DNA of 50,492 bases from Hymenobacter sp. BT730 (GTDB lineage: Bacteria; Bacteroidota; Bacteroidia; Cytophagales; Hymenobacteraceae): contig NZ_JAUOFB010000011.1 of the NCBI RefSeq assembly GCF_030542105.1, forward strand, positions 1-50,492. Direction: 5' to 3'. Under the pieces are notes generated by a model. The model was given only the letters and a program-made list of their open reading frames with translations, did not search any database and had not been told where the DNA came from. Of the stretch, positions 7,122-15,696 are shown in pieces. The number at the start of each line of letters is the position of its first letter. Position 1 is the stretch's first letter. The translations under genes were made by a program, and so were the position numbers.

Positions 7122-8315
7122 ATGGCTGCTAAACTTACGATGCCTTCTTCGACTACTCCGGTTACTCACCCCTTGGTCGTGCAGCATAATGCATTGGTCA
7201 ATGCAAGATTTGATCTTAATACTACCGAAGCACGTCTATTCTTGGCGATGCTAGCCTGCATAAAACGAAACGACGATTCCTTTGGAAAATGCGAACTGAG
7301 CGTGCGTGACGTACTTGATCACGGCTCCAGCCAGAACTACGGCCACGTTCGCAAAGTATTAGAAAAGTTTGCTAGTCGCCTCATCACCATTGAAACGTTG
7401 GGTACTGGTGGTAAGCGTATGAAACATCGTACGTATTCTGCTATACCCTTACTAGCTCGCGCTGACTATGTGGAGGGCGAAGGACAAATTGTGCTGCGTT
7501 TTAACGACGAACTTCACGATTATCTGCTTGAATTACACGACAACTTCACAAAGGCTCAGATTACTGAGTTAATGAAGCTTAAAAGTGCTACCTCTTACCG
7601 GATATATTGGCTATTGCGTGAATATGCTGCCTTTGGGAAACGTACCATACCTCTTGATGAGTTAAAGGCAATTTTGGGGCTTTCTGAAGGTTATGACAGG
7701 TTCAACAACTTTCGTGCACGCGTGCTGGAACGTGCTAAAGAGGAACTGGCTGAAACAGACTTGCCTTTCACCTATTCTACCATTAGTAAAGGTCGGCTTG
7801 TAACTCACATTGAATTTGTTTTTAAACCAGTCAATTCCGCTACGTCACTACCTACACGGGCCGAGTTATCAACAGGAACAATTAGTGAATGGGAAGCAGC
7901 AGTGTTAGCAGCTGGTGTATCGCCTGGTAGTCTATCCCAAATTCAGGACCGTTTGAGTTCTGGGGAATATGACGAGGGATACGTGAGCTTTGTGCTCGCT
8001 ACAGTGCAAGCCCAAGTGAAAGCCGGAAAAGTTAAGAATGAGGGCGGAGCCGTGTTCAAGGCGCTTACAGAAGGATATATGCTGCAAGCATATCGTAAGG
8101 CCAAGCAGGTTGCTGCTACTTCTAAAGTTAAGATTAGCCCAGCTCTAGCATCTAAGCGCAAAAAATTGTTAAGCGAGCTTGAAGATGCGTATGGCAGCTT
8201 ACAGTTTGCGAAAACGGCTGTTATATATACCGATGAATCCCGACCCGGTGTGCTAGCGCTCATCCAAGATGGAATAACAAAGCTTGAAAGCCAATTGAGG
8301 GAACTAGGAGCTTAA
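7122..8315 (+). CDS. rep: Plasmid replication initiator, Rep_3 family
   Basis: A 397-aa initiator of the Rep_3 (RepB/RepE-like) family. It would bind the iterons at 6549-7089, melt the origin and recruit the host helicase. The N-terminal part shows the family pattern: a beta-rich start (PLVVQHNALVNARFDLNTTEARLFLAML) followed by two winged-helix domains, including SATSYRIYWLLREYAAFGKRTIPLDELKAILGL around residues 155-190. The C-terminal ~130 residues are an alpha-helical extension of unclear role. Base composition is lower in GC than neighbouring accessory genes. The ATG at 7122 lies 13 nt after a TATATTTA promoter element. Copy-number control by iterons is expected from the family. Confidence 0.93.
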   Translation: MAAKLTMPSSTTPVTHPLVVQHNALVNARFDLNTTEARLFLAMLACIKRNDDSFGKCELSVRDVLDHGSSQNYGHVRKVLEKFASRLITIETLGTGGKRMKHRTYSAIPLLARADYVEGEGQIVLRFNDELHDYLLELHDNFTKAQITELMKLKSATSYRIYWLLREYAAFGKRTIPLDELKAILGLSEGYDRFNNFRARVLERAKEELAETDLPFTYSTISKGRLVTHIEFVFKPVNSATSLPTRAELSTGTISEWEAAVLAAGVSPGSLSQIQDRLSSGEYDEGYVSFVLATVQAQVKAGKVKNEGGAVFKALTEGYMLQAYRKAKQVAATSKVKISPALASKRKKLLSELEDAYGSLQFAKTAVIYTDESRPGVLALIQDGITKLESQLRELGA

Positions 8316-8375
8316 CACGTTTTTAGTGAAAACAGGAATATTGTAGAGCGTAAACACCCTGGCTCCATTATTTAA

Positions 8376-8457
8376 GTATAACTTCACCCTAAAATAGGTG
8401 TTTTTTTATACCCTATTTTGGGTGCTAAATCACACCTATTTTAGGGTGAAGTTATAC
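8376..8457. terminator. Long hairpin between convergent rep and par genes
   Basis: Arms 8376-8401 and 8432-8457 are perfect 26-bp reverse complements (starting GTATAACTTCACCC) around a 30-nt loop that carries a T-run and a partial extra copy (ACCCTATTTTGGGTG). It sits between the convergent ends of rep and the small partition gene and overlaps the last codons of the latter. It is probably a bidirectional terminator. Its GGTG/CACC words also match the repeats upstream of parA, so it may bind the partition partner. Confidence 0.7.
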
Positions 8458-8772
8458 ACCCAATTTATACTTTTTTTGTTCTCTTTCCAGCTTTTCGTAA
8501 ATGGCTTCTAAAAGCCAGTCTTGGGTAGATATGCCAAGTTTTGGACTGGTCGGCTTGCGAGGGCGTTTTGCCCGAACCTCATCAATACTAGTCAGAGTTT
8601 CAGCAGGAACTTTGATGTTAAAGTTCTTTAGTTGAGTAGTTGTTGGTGGGGTCACTCCTACCGACGAACTACCTCGATTAATGATAGCTTCTATTTTCTT
8701 CTCATCAACCTTAGTTGTAGCCTGAGAGGGTGATATAGCAGCGTTCTTCCTGGGTGGTGGGGAAACAGCCAT
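8452..8772 (-). CDS. Small partition partner / centromere-binding protein
   Basis: A 106-aa protein whose ATG lies 5 nt after the parA stop, so the two are an operon. The N-terminal half is disordered and basic. The C-terminal half (FNIKVPAETLTSIDEVRAKR, then an amphipathic helix) fits a ribbon-helix-helix or similar small DNA-binding fold, as in ParG-type partners. In ParA systems with no large ParB, such a protein binds the centromere and stimulates the ATPase. The family call rests mostly on position. The GGTG/CACC repeats flanking the operon are candidate binding sites. Confidence 0.65.
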   Translation of the reverse strand: MAVSPPPRKNAAISPSQATTKVDEKKIEAIINRGSSSVGVTPPTTTQLKNFNIKVPAETLTSIDEVRAKRPRKPTSPKLGISTQDWLLEAIYEKLEREQKKYKLGV

Positions 8773-8777
8773 TAATT

Positions 8778-9428
8778 CTATTTGGTTAGGTGAGTTACAT
8801 GCCGGAAGAGGGCTTCTAATTCAGTTATCGCTTTTTCATCGTGGGGCGTAGTCTCAAAAACCGATAATCCTTTGCTGGCAGCGGTAGCAAATACCTTGCG
8901 GCTGACTAATGGAAAATCTACATAATTCAGCTCTGGATTCTCGCGTAGCACCTCAGTCGCTTCGCTATTGTCAACTCCTCTTGTGTCGGCCTTATTGAGA
9001 AAGGAGTAAATCTGTAGCGGATTGGCTCTACCAGGTTGTACTTCACCCAACAAGGCTAGAACCTTGGATAAAGTCCAAATTTCGTAGCTCCTTGGTGCGA
9101 AAGGCAACAGATAAATGTCAGCCACGAATAGTGCTGCACGCTGGCTCGCCGTATCACGTCCACCAGTATCAATAACAATGTGTTCATACTTTGGTCGCAG
9201 TTGCTCTATTTGCCGGCGCACTGCTCCACCAGTAAGCTGAACTAAAGTATATCCTAACTGGCCTTGGCGTGTCTCATCACGCCACGAAGTGAAGTCAGAA
9301 GCTGACTCTTGTTCATCGGCATCAACCAGTAATACATCGGAGCCTTGCCGGGATAGCCATACAGCTAAATTTGTGGATATGGTAGTTTTACCTGTGCCTC
9401 CTTTGATGCCTCCGACAGTGAATATCAT
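8778..9428 (-). CDS. parA: ParA-family partition ATPase
   Basis: A 216-aa ParA/MinD-type ATPase. The deviant Walker A motif KGGTGKTT follows the start (MIFTVGGIKGGTGKTT). VDADEQESAS is the A' motif and VIDTGGRD the Walker B region. ParA drives plasmid segregation by gradient-dependent movement on the nucleoid. The start at 9428 is preferred over an upstream in-frame one at 9467 because it places the beta-strand and P-loop at the usual distance. There is no N-terminal HTH, as in type Ib systems, whose partner is small, like the downstream gene. AGGTG repeats lie directly upstream. Confidence 0.93.
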   Translation of the reverse strand: MIFTVGGIKGGTGKTTISTNLAVWLSRQGSDVLLVDADEQESASDFTSWRDETRQGQLGYTLVQLTGGAVRRQIEQLRPKYEHIVIDTGGRDTASQRAALFVADIYLLPFAPRSYEIWTLSKVLALLGEVQPGRANPLQIYSFLNKADTRGVDNSEATEVLRENPELNYVDFPLVSRKVFATAASKGLSVFETTPHDEKAITELEALFRHVTHLTK

Positions 9429-9447
9429 GAATTTAATCCGATTTATA

Positions 9448-9525
9448 AGGTGTGGTTTTAGGTGCAAAAATGCAACTTAATTTTAGTGCTGAAGCACAAG
9501 GGGATTAAGGTGTATAACGACACCT
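9448..9525. promoter_or_regulatory. Candidate centromere/operator upstream of parA
   Basis: AGGTG occurs at 9448 and 9460, twelve bases apart, in the pattern AGGTGNNNTTTTAGGTG. An inverted pair AGGTGT/ACACCT lies at 9508-9525. The same 12-bp spaced pattern recurs inside the hairpin at 9804-9873, and related GGTG/CACC words in the hairpin at 8376-8457. The repeats therefore bracket the par operon, as expected for a parS site that also autoregulates. Confidence 0.5.
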
Positions 9526-9751
9526 GTAATCTAGTGGATTGGTTAAAAATAGGGATTTCAGACGAACTAACAATAGACCTTGATTGGCCTGTTAGGATCT
9601 GATCAGCAGTCAGGTCATGAACTATCAGCGATATCTCCTTTGTCGAGCACTTTACATCTGTAGTACGGTCGACAATAATGCTGTTAAAAGCATCTCTCAT
9701 CAATAGTCTAAGGCTTACTACTTCTGATGTAAGTTTCGTTTTTAATGGCAA
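9458..9751 (-). CDS. Possible small ORF upstream of parA
   Basis: A 97-aa reading frame from ATG 9751, in the same direction as parA and ending 29 nt before it. The first 25 residues (MPLKTKLTSEVVSLRLLMRD) look protein-like and faintly resemble the N-terminus of STAS-like DUF4325 proteins. The second half does not, so it may be a decayed gene or chance. It overlaps the AGGTG repeats, which argues against a full-length product. Confidence 0.3.
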   Translation of the reverse strand: MPLKTKLTSEVVSLRLLMRDAFNSIIVDRTTDVKCSTKEISLIVHDLTADQILTGQSRSIVSSSEIPIFNQSTRLQVSLYTLIPLCFSTKIKLHFCT

Positions 9752-9803
9752 GGAATAAGGGAATTATAGTATTCTTACTATCTGCCTAATAAGTAGTTAA
9801 TAT

Positions 9804-9873
9804 GTAAATACTAACCTAAAAGAAGGTGAAATTTTAGGTGTGAAATTTCACCTTCTTTTAGGTTAGTATTTAC
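9804..9873. repeat. 31-bp armed inverted repeat upstream of par region
   Basis: Arms 9804-9834 and 9843-9873 are perfect 31-bp reverse complements (starting GTAAATACTAACC) around an 8-nt loop (TAGGTGTG). It contains AGGTG words at 9824 and 9836 with the same 12-bp spacing as those before parA. It may be part of the centromere, or a terminator protecting the par region from outside transcription. From 9874 to 10171 I see no gene. Confidence 0.8.
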
Positions 9874-10171
9874 ACCTGTATTTGTATTTTGATCTAGTTT
9901 TCCACACCAAAGGTACTGTCTCGTCCGGCTACAGATATACATTACCCGGTTGATGTATATCTGTAGCAGAGCAAGCCCCGCGCAGGGGGCAAGAATGACC
10001 CTTATGCAATTTCTGTTCGCCAAGAGGCCATGCGCCTGGTCGAATCGAGCTTGTCGCAACAGGCCGTCTGGCTGCAGTTCGGCGTGGGCCGACGCAAGCA
10101 GGGGAGAAGAGCGGTTGGATTTCCCGCCGTAAAGGAGAACTTGGCGCCGGCTTTCCTGCTTCCCTCTTGCC

Positions 10172-10501
10172 ATGGCCCCTCTTCCTTTTCTGCTGCACCT
10201 GGTCCTTGTCCACGGGGTGCTCAATGCCGGCTTTGTCCTGGGCTTGACGATGCTCCACCGCCTGCGGGGCAATCCGAAGACGTTGGGCCGGGTTCTGGCC
10301 TGGTCGCTGCTGCTGGCCGTGCTGGGCCACGTGCTCGTGCTGCTGCAGGCCCGGTATAGCGCGCCGACCAGTGTTTCCTGGGCCCTGGTTTTGTACACGG
10401 GCTCCTTTCCCCAGCGGATGGCCACCCTGCAAGCCATCAGCCTGCTCTCCGTGGCCACGCCGTATGTGCTGGGCAAGTACCACCAGAGCGAGCCGGAGTA
10501 G
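10172..10501 (+). CDS. Small membrane protein, hypothetical
   Basis: A 109-aa protein with about three hydrophobic segments: residues 5-27, 41-58, and a weaker one near 88-103. The HRLRGN stretch forms a basic loop between the first two. I do not recognise the family. Codon position bias (GC-rich third positions) supports coding over the overlapping minus-strand frames. It lies alone between the par region and site B. Confidence 0.5.
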   Translation: MAPLPFLLHLVLVHGVLNAGFVLGLTMLHRLRGNPKTLGRVLAWSLLLAVLGHVLVLLQARYSAPTSVSWALVLYTGSFPQRMATLQAISLLSVATPYVLGKYHQSEPE

Positions 10502-10898
10502 CAGGTCAGCAGTAGAGCATCGCCAAGCCTGTCCTATCCGAAGCTAGAAGCCTTGAAAGAAAGTCTATGTTGCTCCCGTAGCATTCATTACAAGGCTTGA
10601 TACCGTTGACATATCTGTCCTTATCTGGGGAGGCAATAGGGCACTAGCGGGAGGTACTTGTCACAACTCTTCAACGACCGTTTGTAAAATGTGACAAGGA
10701 CGACATTAGGACCGTTGACTTAGGTTGAATCCTCATCACTGGAGCAGGAGGCGCAGCGCCAAGTAACCCAGCAACGCGTGCGCCAGACCGGGCAGCAACA
10801 TAGCCGTGAAAGTAGGATAGGCATGTAAAGGCCGATTATATAACTTGCTTTAGCCATCATTTCCCTGAACAACTAGGAAGGAAGACGTACTTTGTCGC
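10502..10898. other. Intergenic region containing site B
   Basis: Apart from palindromic site B (10657-10698) I see no gene. ACCGTTGAC occurs at about 10602 and 10711, on both sides of site B, and could be an accessory binding word. A TACTTTG element at 10886-10892 is close to the start of the next gene. Confidence 0.5.
10657..10698 (-). repeat. Palindromic recombination-like site B
   Basis: A 42-bp imperfect palindrome, opposite in orientation to site A. On the minus strand it begins CTTGTCACATTTTACAAACG (identical to A) and ends GTTGTGACAAG. Its inner 40 bp match the site at 18085-18124 at 27 of 40 positions and site C at 30 of 40 without gaps. It separates the replication-partition block from the lipoprotein block. 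Confidence 0.65.
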
Positions 10899-11840
10899 AT
10901 GAATTCCTCGCGTTTATGCATGCTCCTAGGGGCATTTTTGGCTTCTTTTAATGCTTGGAGCCAGCCGAGTCTAGTCCAGAGTCGAATTGCCGCTTTGGCC
11001 ACCGATACGCAGGTGCTGGCCTTGGTCCGACCATTCGGGTGGGAATTTGAAGACCTTGTGCTCGGGGACTCCGCTCGCTCCGTATTCCAACCCTACGCCC
11101 GCACGGCCTTCCGGTGGCAGGGAAAGACGTGGTACCGGGCTGATTTGGACGGCAACGGTTGGCCGGATTTGTTAGTGGTGGGCCGGTGCCGGGACATTCC
11201 CTTTATCTTTTGTGTGCTGGACTCGGGCAACAACCGGCTGCACGTCGTGCGTAATTTTTACAGTGCCCTCGACGAGCACCAGCCGATGGCCCGGGTAGTG
11301 CAGAAACACGGGAAACCACTGCTTCACTACACGTCTTTCGCCCGCCGTCGGGGAGCATCGGGCGAGTTGAGGGGCCGCCGAACCTTGCTGCTCACGTATA
11401 AAGGCGGCGGATTTATTCCCTACGAGCGCCGTCCAACGGCTCACCGCATTCAGCGCATCACCTACACTTCCCGCCTGAATTACAAGGGGCAGCATGACAT
11501 CCAGGTGACCATTGATTCGACGGGCCTAGCACGATACTCCTACCGTAGGGCCGCCACGGGCGACACCACCGCGTCCACAAAGTACCGGCAGCAGCAGCTA
11601 CGCCCGGACCAACAGGCGGAAGTGGCCGAGCTGCTGAATTACGTGCGGTTTGCATCCTGTTTGCCCCGATACGGCACGGGCAATGAAAACCATCGGCCTC
11701 GTGTAACCTTGTCGGTGACATATGAGGGAGGGGTGAAGACGATTCGTGATTTGACTGGAGGTGGAACGCTTGGTTTGGCGCAGGTCTACGATTGGCTAGA
11801 AGCACTTGCGGCACCCCTAACGGGAGCTAAAGAGCATTAA
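10899..11840 (+). CDS. Secreted protein with DUF6438-like C-terminal domain
   Basis: A 313-aa protein with a signal peptide (residues 1-21, ending NAWSQ). The middle has an FG-GAP-like stretch (RADLDGNGWPDLLVVG, about 90-105). The C-terminal ~110 residues (HDIQVTIDSTGLARYSY through VKTIRDL and a final helix) resemble DUF6438, a domain common in Bacteroidota secreted proteins with no known activity. Cysteines near residues 101 and 109 could pair. The gene stands alone after site B. A TACTTTG promoter-like element ends only 6 nt before the ATG, so a very short leader is possible. Confidence 0.6.
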   Translation: MNSSRLCMLLGAFLASFNAWSQPSLVQSRIAALATDTQVLALVRPFGWEFEDLVLGDSARSVFQPYARTAFRWQGKTWYRADLDGNGWPDLLVVGRCRDIPFIFCVLDSGNNRLHVVRNFYSALDEHQPMARVVQKHGKPLLHYTSFARRRGASGELRGRRTLLLTYKGGGFIPYERRPTAHRIQRITYTSRLNYKGQHDIQVTIDSTGLARYSYRRAATGDTTASTKYRQQQLRPDQQAEVAELLNYVRFASCLPRYGTGNENHRPRVTLSVTYEGGVKTIRDLTGGGTLGLAQVYDWLEALAAPLTGAKEH

Positions 11841-12052
11841 GCTTCTAGCAACAGATAGTCTCAACTCAAACGCATTTCCTGTCAAAGTACCACAAATCCA
11901 GGGAAGGGGCAGATGAGGCCAAAACCACCACATTTCCCAGATGGGTCTGATACCTAACCTTACGTTAAGGGAGGAAAGTAAGAGAGCCAATTCGCATTCC
12001 CACTCAAGTTTAGATGCTATAGTCCTACTTTGCAGCCTATACCTGAGCCCAG

Positions 12053-12331
12053 ATGCAACACTTCCCAGACGCACTTGATACTGCTGTTTTTACGACCACG
12101 CATGTGGTGCGCCACCATTCCGCGATTCTCTACGTCTACCACTTTGAGGATGGGTATTGGCAATTTTCCGGCTCGGAAGAAAACCTTTCCGATCAAGACT
12201 ACCTCCTCTTAGGATTAGGTGAAATCATCGCGTTAGATCCATCAGTAACTCAGATAGCCCACTTGCCCCTTGGCGCGATGGCGTATAGAGAAAGTAAGCA
12301 AGCAGAATGGGTTATCACGCAAGATGCCTAG
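12053..12331 (+). CDS. Small DUF2185/immunity-like protein
   Basis: A 92-aa cytoplasmic protein. The order ILYVYHFEDGYWQFSG, then GLGEIIALDPSVTQIAHLPLGAMAYRES and a terminal Trp resembles small proteins of the DUF2185 group and relatives found in polymorphic-toxin immunity loci. The assignment is by overall pattern and is uncertain. No toxin gene is adjacent. A TACTTTG promoter-like element lies about 20 nt upstream. From 11841 to 12052 I see no gene. Confidence 0.5.
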   Translation: MQHFPDALDTAVFTTTHVVRHHSAILYVYHFEDGYWQFSGSEENLSDQDYLLLGLGEIIALDPSVTQIAHLPLGAMAYRESKQAEWVITQDA

Positions 12332-12449
12332 GCAAGTCGTATAAGTAAATCTTATGTTTCTCAGCAGCTGACCATAATGGCACTTACTAAGCACAAACGC
12401 CTCCACCCAGTTCATCACGGCTAACCTTGCCCTGACTGGGAGAAATGAC

Positions 12450-12851
12450 TTAGCGGGCACTAAAATCTACGCTTCCCAGAAGCTTACACGAGAGCAGGAC
12501 AAGGAAAAAGCAGAGACCAATGACGAGCACGCCGCCAACGGTCTTCTGAAGGGGGGCTTCTTTAGCCCATCTTCGCTGGAGTATGAGATAGCGGTTGGCA
12601 TAGCGTCGATACATCCAATACACGATGAGCAGGTAAAGAGGCATGGCTACCAGAATCAACATAGCCGGATGGACGGTCAAAAGGTGCTTTCTATGGAGAT
12701 AGGAGAGCAGGTAAGAAATCGGCACCATCAGGATCAGCACCCACAGAAAGCTAAGGAGAATGCCGGCGCGGGAGCCCCCTTCCTCTCCCTTATCCAGCCA
12801 GGTCGCCAATCGGTAAAAAAAATAATCGAGGATGCGCCTACCGGTTGCCAT
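12450..12851 (-). CDS. Small integral membrane protein, hypothetical
   Basis: A 133-aa protein with three clear transmembrane segments, at about residues 28-50, 63-80 and 105-125, and a basic loop (YRRYANRYLILQRRW) between the second and third. The N-terminus MATGRRILDYFFYRLATW is amphipathic. I do not recognise a family. The gene is on the strand opposite to its upstream neighbour and 100 bp before the next minus-strand lipoprotein stop. Confidence 0.6.
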   Translation of the reverse strand: MATGRRILDYFFYRLATWLDKGEEGGSRAGILLSFLWVLILMVPISYLLSYLHRKHLLTVHPAMLILVAMPLYLLIVYWMYRRYANRYLILQRRWAKEAPLQKTVGGVLVIGLCFFLVLLSCKLLGSVDFSAR

Positions 12852-12949
12852 TCGCTTGAAGGGATGCTTAGAAAGAACGGAGTGAAGCCGTGAGGTAGCA
12901 ATGGAGGGGATCTGGCGGTAGCGTCCCCTTTAGCTCGCTGACCAGAGCG

Positions 12950-13663
12950 CTATTTTTTCAGCAGGGCCACTTCATTCATTTGCACCACGAGCGTGTCCCC
13001 GGCTAGCAGTTGGCTCCGAATGGCGGAATTGAACAAATTCCACTGGCCGCTGCGGCCGAACATACAGCGCCCCGCGGAGAAGTCCGACTTCACCAGGTAG
13101 TTGAACACGGGCAGGAACAGCTGCCCGTCCCGGATGCCGATGGCATACGCTTGCTTGAGCCAGCAGAATTGGGCATACCCCGTCGTGCTGGAAATCGGAA
13201 AACAACGCCTGCTGGGTGGTGCCTGTTCCATCTGGTCCATGAGCACAGCACAGCGCGTCGGAGTAGCCAGGGGGACTCTTTGAGTGATGGAGTCCAAGCG
13301 CGTTAAGGCAAAGGAGTCGTGGGTTTGACCGCTGACCTGCGCTTGGGCAAAATAGGTTTTGTAGAAGGTCTTCGAAACCAGGGTGACCGGCCCTTTCTCG
13401 GGAATGGTGAGCAGCAGCAGGCTATCACCAATCGATAGATTGGTACGCGGGAAACCTGCTGGCTGGTACTCGCGGCGAATAAAGTCGTCGATCAGGGCGT
13501 CGTTGCGCACCTCCCCCTGCTGGGTATACATGCGGATAGGCTGGGCCACGATTTCGTTCGCACTATAGTAGCTACCGGGTAAGGCGAGCAAGGGTGGGGC
13601 AGGGTCTTTCTGGCAGTTACTCAGGCCGAAAAGAGCCGTGAGCAGGAGGAGATAGTACTTCAC
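12950..13663 (-). CDS. Hypothetical lipoprotein
   Basis: A 237-aa protein when started at the GTG at 13663 (VKYYLLLLTALFGLSNCQKD), which places a lipobox (GLSNC) at a normal distance. An ATG at 13744 would give a longer, less typical leader. Lipidation at this Cys would anchor the protein to a membrane facing the periplasm or cell surface. Four further cysteines (CAVL, CFPI, CWLK, CMFG) lie in the C-terminal half and may form disulfides. I do not recognise a domain. It shares the NCQKD/SCQKE-type mature N-terminus with the lipoprotein cluster downstream, but not their core. Confidence 0.6.
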   Translation of the reverse strand: MKYYLLLLTALFGLSNCQKDPAPPLLALPGSYYSANEIVAQPIRMYTQQGEVRNDALIDDFIRREYQPAGFPRTNLSIGDSLLLLTIPEKGPVTLVSKTFYKTYFAQAQVSGQTHDSFALTRLDSITQRVPLATPTRCAVLMDQMEQAPPSRRCFPISSTTGYAQFCWLKQAYAIGIRDGQLFLPVFNYLVKSDFSAGRCMFGRSGQWNLFNSAIRSQLLAGDTLVVQMNEVALLKK

Positions 13664-14127
13664 GTAAAGGAGAGCGGCCCGCACCCGGGCGATAGAAAAT
13701 AGAAAGCGTAGAAACCGGGTGCAAGCTAGCCATTTAGCCAGCATGTTGACTCCCGTCCTTTCCTGATTTAGGCGCTTGATGTAGGCGCTTGGGCATAGCA
13801 TCTGATAAAGCGGACGTATGAGGCCTTTTTAGATGCGGGTAGAAGCGAGCTTATTACACCAAAGCAGCAGCGCTATTCTACGACCAATAAGTCCCGCCTT
13901 ATCCATACTCCTGAGAAGGTAAGCCAAGGGACTTTTTCTTAACGCTTTTCAGTAGGACTTTTTTGCGTCCGATAGGAGAGAACCCAGTGACTTGCCGTAC
14001 CTTTCCCTTTCTATTGGTGGGTGCTATCCTCTATGTCGTTATCCTGCTGTCGGTTGATTTTCTAAGGCCCCATCCTGCCCCGTTTCGGCTCCGGCGGGAG
14101 GCCCTGCTTTTACCTCCTGTTTTTAGT
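13664..14127. other. Intergenic region before the lipoprotein cluster
   Basis: A divergent intergenic region of about 460 bp. It must hold the promoters of the minus lipoprotein gene and of the plus-strand lipoprotein cluster. The in-frame extension upstream of 14128 is hydrophobic but lacks lipoprotein character. TCCGATAG at 13969 resembles the CTATCGGA words seen elsewhere. Nothing else stands out. Confidence 0.4.
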
Positions 14128-14580
14128 ATGCTCGCTTTTATTCGTCTCGGCCTGCTGGCCGCCGTTAGTGCCTTCTCCTTAACCTCCTGCCAAAAGGAGT
14201 CAGAACCCACCCCCTCTCGTCAGGAGCAACTCGTTGCCTACCACTGGCAGACGACGAACTATTATGTGAAGAATGCGGGCCAATCCAGTAATGTCGAGCT
14301 CTTCGCTAGCTGGAAAGAGTGTCAGAAAGACGATGCCCAGAAATTCGCGGTGGAGGGTACCTATGTCCATAAAACGGGTCCCACCACCTGTGACACGGAG
14401 CAGGATGTGACGGGCACCTGGCACTTGTCCGAGCAGGACACAAAGCTCACGTTGCAGGAAGCCGGTTGGAAAGACAACCAGGTGTGGACCATTGTCTCCA
14501 TGAGTGACCGCGAAATCAATCTCGAGCGCCCCACCGTCATCGAGGGAGGCTTCTATGTGCTGCAGTTACGTGCTATCTAA
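14128..14580 (+). CDS. Lipocalin-like lipoprotein, paralog 1
   Basis: A 150-aa lipoprotein. The start at ATG 14128 (MLAFIRLGLLAAVSAFSLTSC) puts the lipobox Cys at residue 21. The mature part follows a pattern shared with three nearby genes: a Trp-containing first strand (AYHWQTTNYY), an ECQKDD block, a TTCDT block, G-T-W-x-L, a second Trp (VWTIV) and a short hydrophobic end (YVLQLRAI). The two conserved cysteines about 30 residues apart probably form a disulfide. The layout resembles the Bacteroidota lipocalin-like domain (Lipocalin_4). The ligand is unknown. Paralog 2 starts 54 bp after its stop. Confidence 0.65.
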   Translation: MLAFIRLGLLAAVSAFSLTSCQKESEPTPSRQEQLVAYHWQTTNYYVKNAGQSSNVELFASWKECQKDDAQKFAVEGTYVHKTGPTTCDTEQDVTGTWHLSEQDTKLTLQEAGWKDNQVWTIVSMSDREINLERPTVIEGGFYVLQLRAI

Positions 14581-14634
14581 GTGCCGCTAAGGCCAACGGT
14601 CATTCCCTTTCTCCTTCTCAATTTCCCGACTTCT

Positions 14635-15075
14635 ATGACTCCTTTTCTCCGCTGGAGCCTGCTGGCGACCGTGTCTATTTTATCTCTTTCCGCCTGCAAG
14701 AAAGAAGAGCCCACTCGGGCTGAATTACTCATGGGCCCCAAGTGGCTCACCACGGCTTTCTATACGGAGCGGAAAGGGCAAGACAACTACGACCTACTCG
14801 GCGTGGGCACCTGCTACAGTGATGATTTCAAGGTCTACACAACGGGCAAGTACACCCGGGATGAAGGCGCCATTAAATGTGATCCATCCTACCCCCAGGT
14901 CACGGCTGGTACCTGGCAGCTGACGGAGAACGAGACCAAGTTCACCATCCGGGAAGTAGGGTGGGCGGAGAGCGAAACCTGGACGCTGGTGGAGATTACT
15001 TCCTCGACCATGACGATTGAGAAACCCTCGGCAAACCCGGATGCCAAGTTCGTCCGCAAGTTCAAAGCCATCTAA
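14635..15075 (+). CDS. Lipocalin-like lipoprotein, paralog 2
   Basis: A 146-aa lipoprotein starting MTPFLRWSLLATVSILSLSAC, with the lipobox Cys at residue 21 followed by KKEE. The family landmarks are present: KWLTTAFY, TCYSDD, IKCDP, AGTWQLTENETKF, ETWTLVEI and a terminal FVRKFKAI. It is 54 bp after paralog 1 and 49 bp before paralog 3, in the same direction, so the three are likely one transcript. The start at 14635 is chosen for the signal peptide. Upstream in-frame codons add nothing typical. Confidence 0.65.
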   Translation: MTPFLRWSLLATVSILSLSACKKEEPTRAELLMGPKWLTTAFYTERKGQDNYDLLGVGTCYSDDFKVYTTGKYTRDEGAIKCDPSYPQVTAGTWQLTENETKFTIREVGWAESETWTLVEITSSTMTIEKPSANPDAKFVRKFKAI

Positions 15076-15124
15076 GCTTGTCGCCGTCCTTCTTCCTCCT
15101 CTTACTTCCCATTTCCATTTGACG

Positions 15125-15592
15125 ATGCTTTCCTTCCTACGCCTGAGCCTGCTGGCCACCGTTGGCTGCTTATCCCTGACCGCCTGTAAAAAAGAAGAAG
15201 AGGAGGGGCTCTCTCGTAAAGAGTTGCTGCAGCGCGCCCACTGGCAGGTGCGCGAACTCTATGTGCAAACCAACGGGCAGAAGGGCCACGACTTCTACGC
15301 CAACTACCAGCCCTGCAAGCGGGATAATGACTGGGTCTTTCAGGCCGCCGGTACCTACCTGCACCAAGAAGGCCCCACCCGCTGTGCCGAGAATGATCCG
15401 GACTACTATGGAGGCCAATGGCAGCTGACGGAGAACCTCTCCCAGAATACGGCCCAGCTGCGGATCAAGAGTGACCGGGAGGTCGAGACGGCCGTGTGGG
15501 ACATTATTAGCCTGGATAAAACCACCCTCTCGCTGGAGATGCCCACCGCCCAGGCGGGTTCTAAGTATGTCTGGATCCTGCAGGCCTTGTAA
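15125..15592 (+). CDS. Lipocalin-like lipoprotein, paralog 3
   Basis: A 155-aa lipoprotein starting MLSFLRLSLLATVGCLSLTAC, with the lipobox Cys at residue 21. Landmarks match paralogs 1, 2 and 4: HWQVRELY, PCKRDND, TRCAEND, GGQWQLTENLSQ, AVWDIISL and a C-terminal YVWILQAL. The signal peptide region is highly similar to paralogs 1 and 2, which supports recent tandem duplication. The cores are much more diverged. A T9SS-secreted protein gene follows 104 bp later. Confidence 0.65.
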   Translation: MLSFLRLSLLATVGCLSLTACKKEEEEGLSRKELLQRAHWQVRELYVQTNGQKGHDFYANYQPCKRDNDWVFQAAGTYLHQEGPTRCAENDPDYYGGQWQLTENLSQNTAQLRIKSDREVETAVWDIISLDKTTLSLEMPTAQAGSKYVWILQAL

Positions 15593-15696
15593 GGTTTCCC
15601 GTAGCACATGCATCGGTCCTTGTACAAAAAGGGGAGATTAGGATAAAACTTAGCCCCTTGCGTATCTTCCGAGTCCTTACCCCCTTTTTATTCTAG

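Noticed and set aside
9811..10483. Two overlapping minus-strand reading frames (184 and 221 codons)
   Set aside because: Arg/Gln-rich low-complexity translations opposite a GC-rich plus-strand membrane protein gene, with no domain. They are shadow frames.
830..10698. Sites A and B as terminal inverted repeats of one transposon
   Set aside because: They are inverted to each other and 9.8 kb apart, but each is itself a two-armed palindrome. Three related sites lie elsewhere, no transposase lies between them, and the core replicon would be inside.
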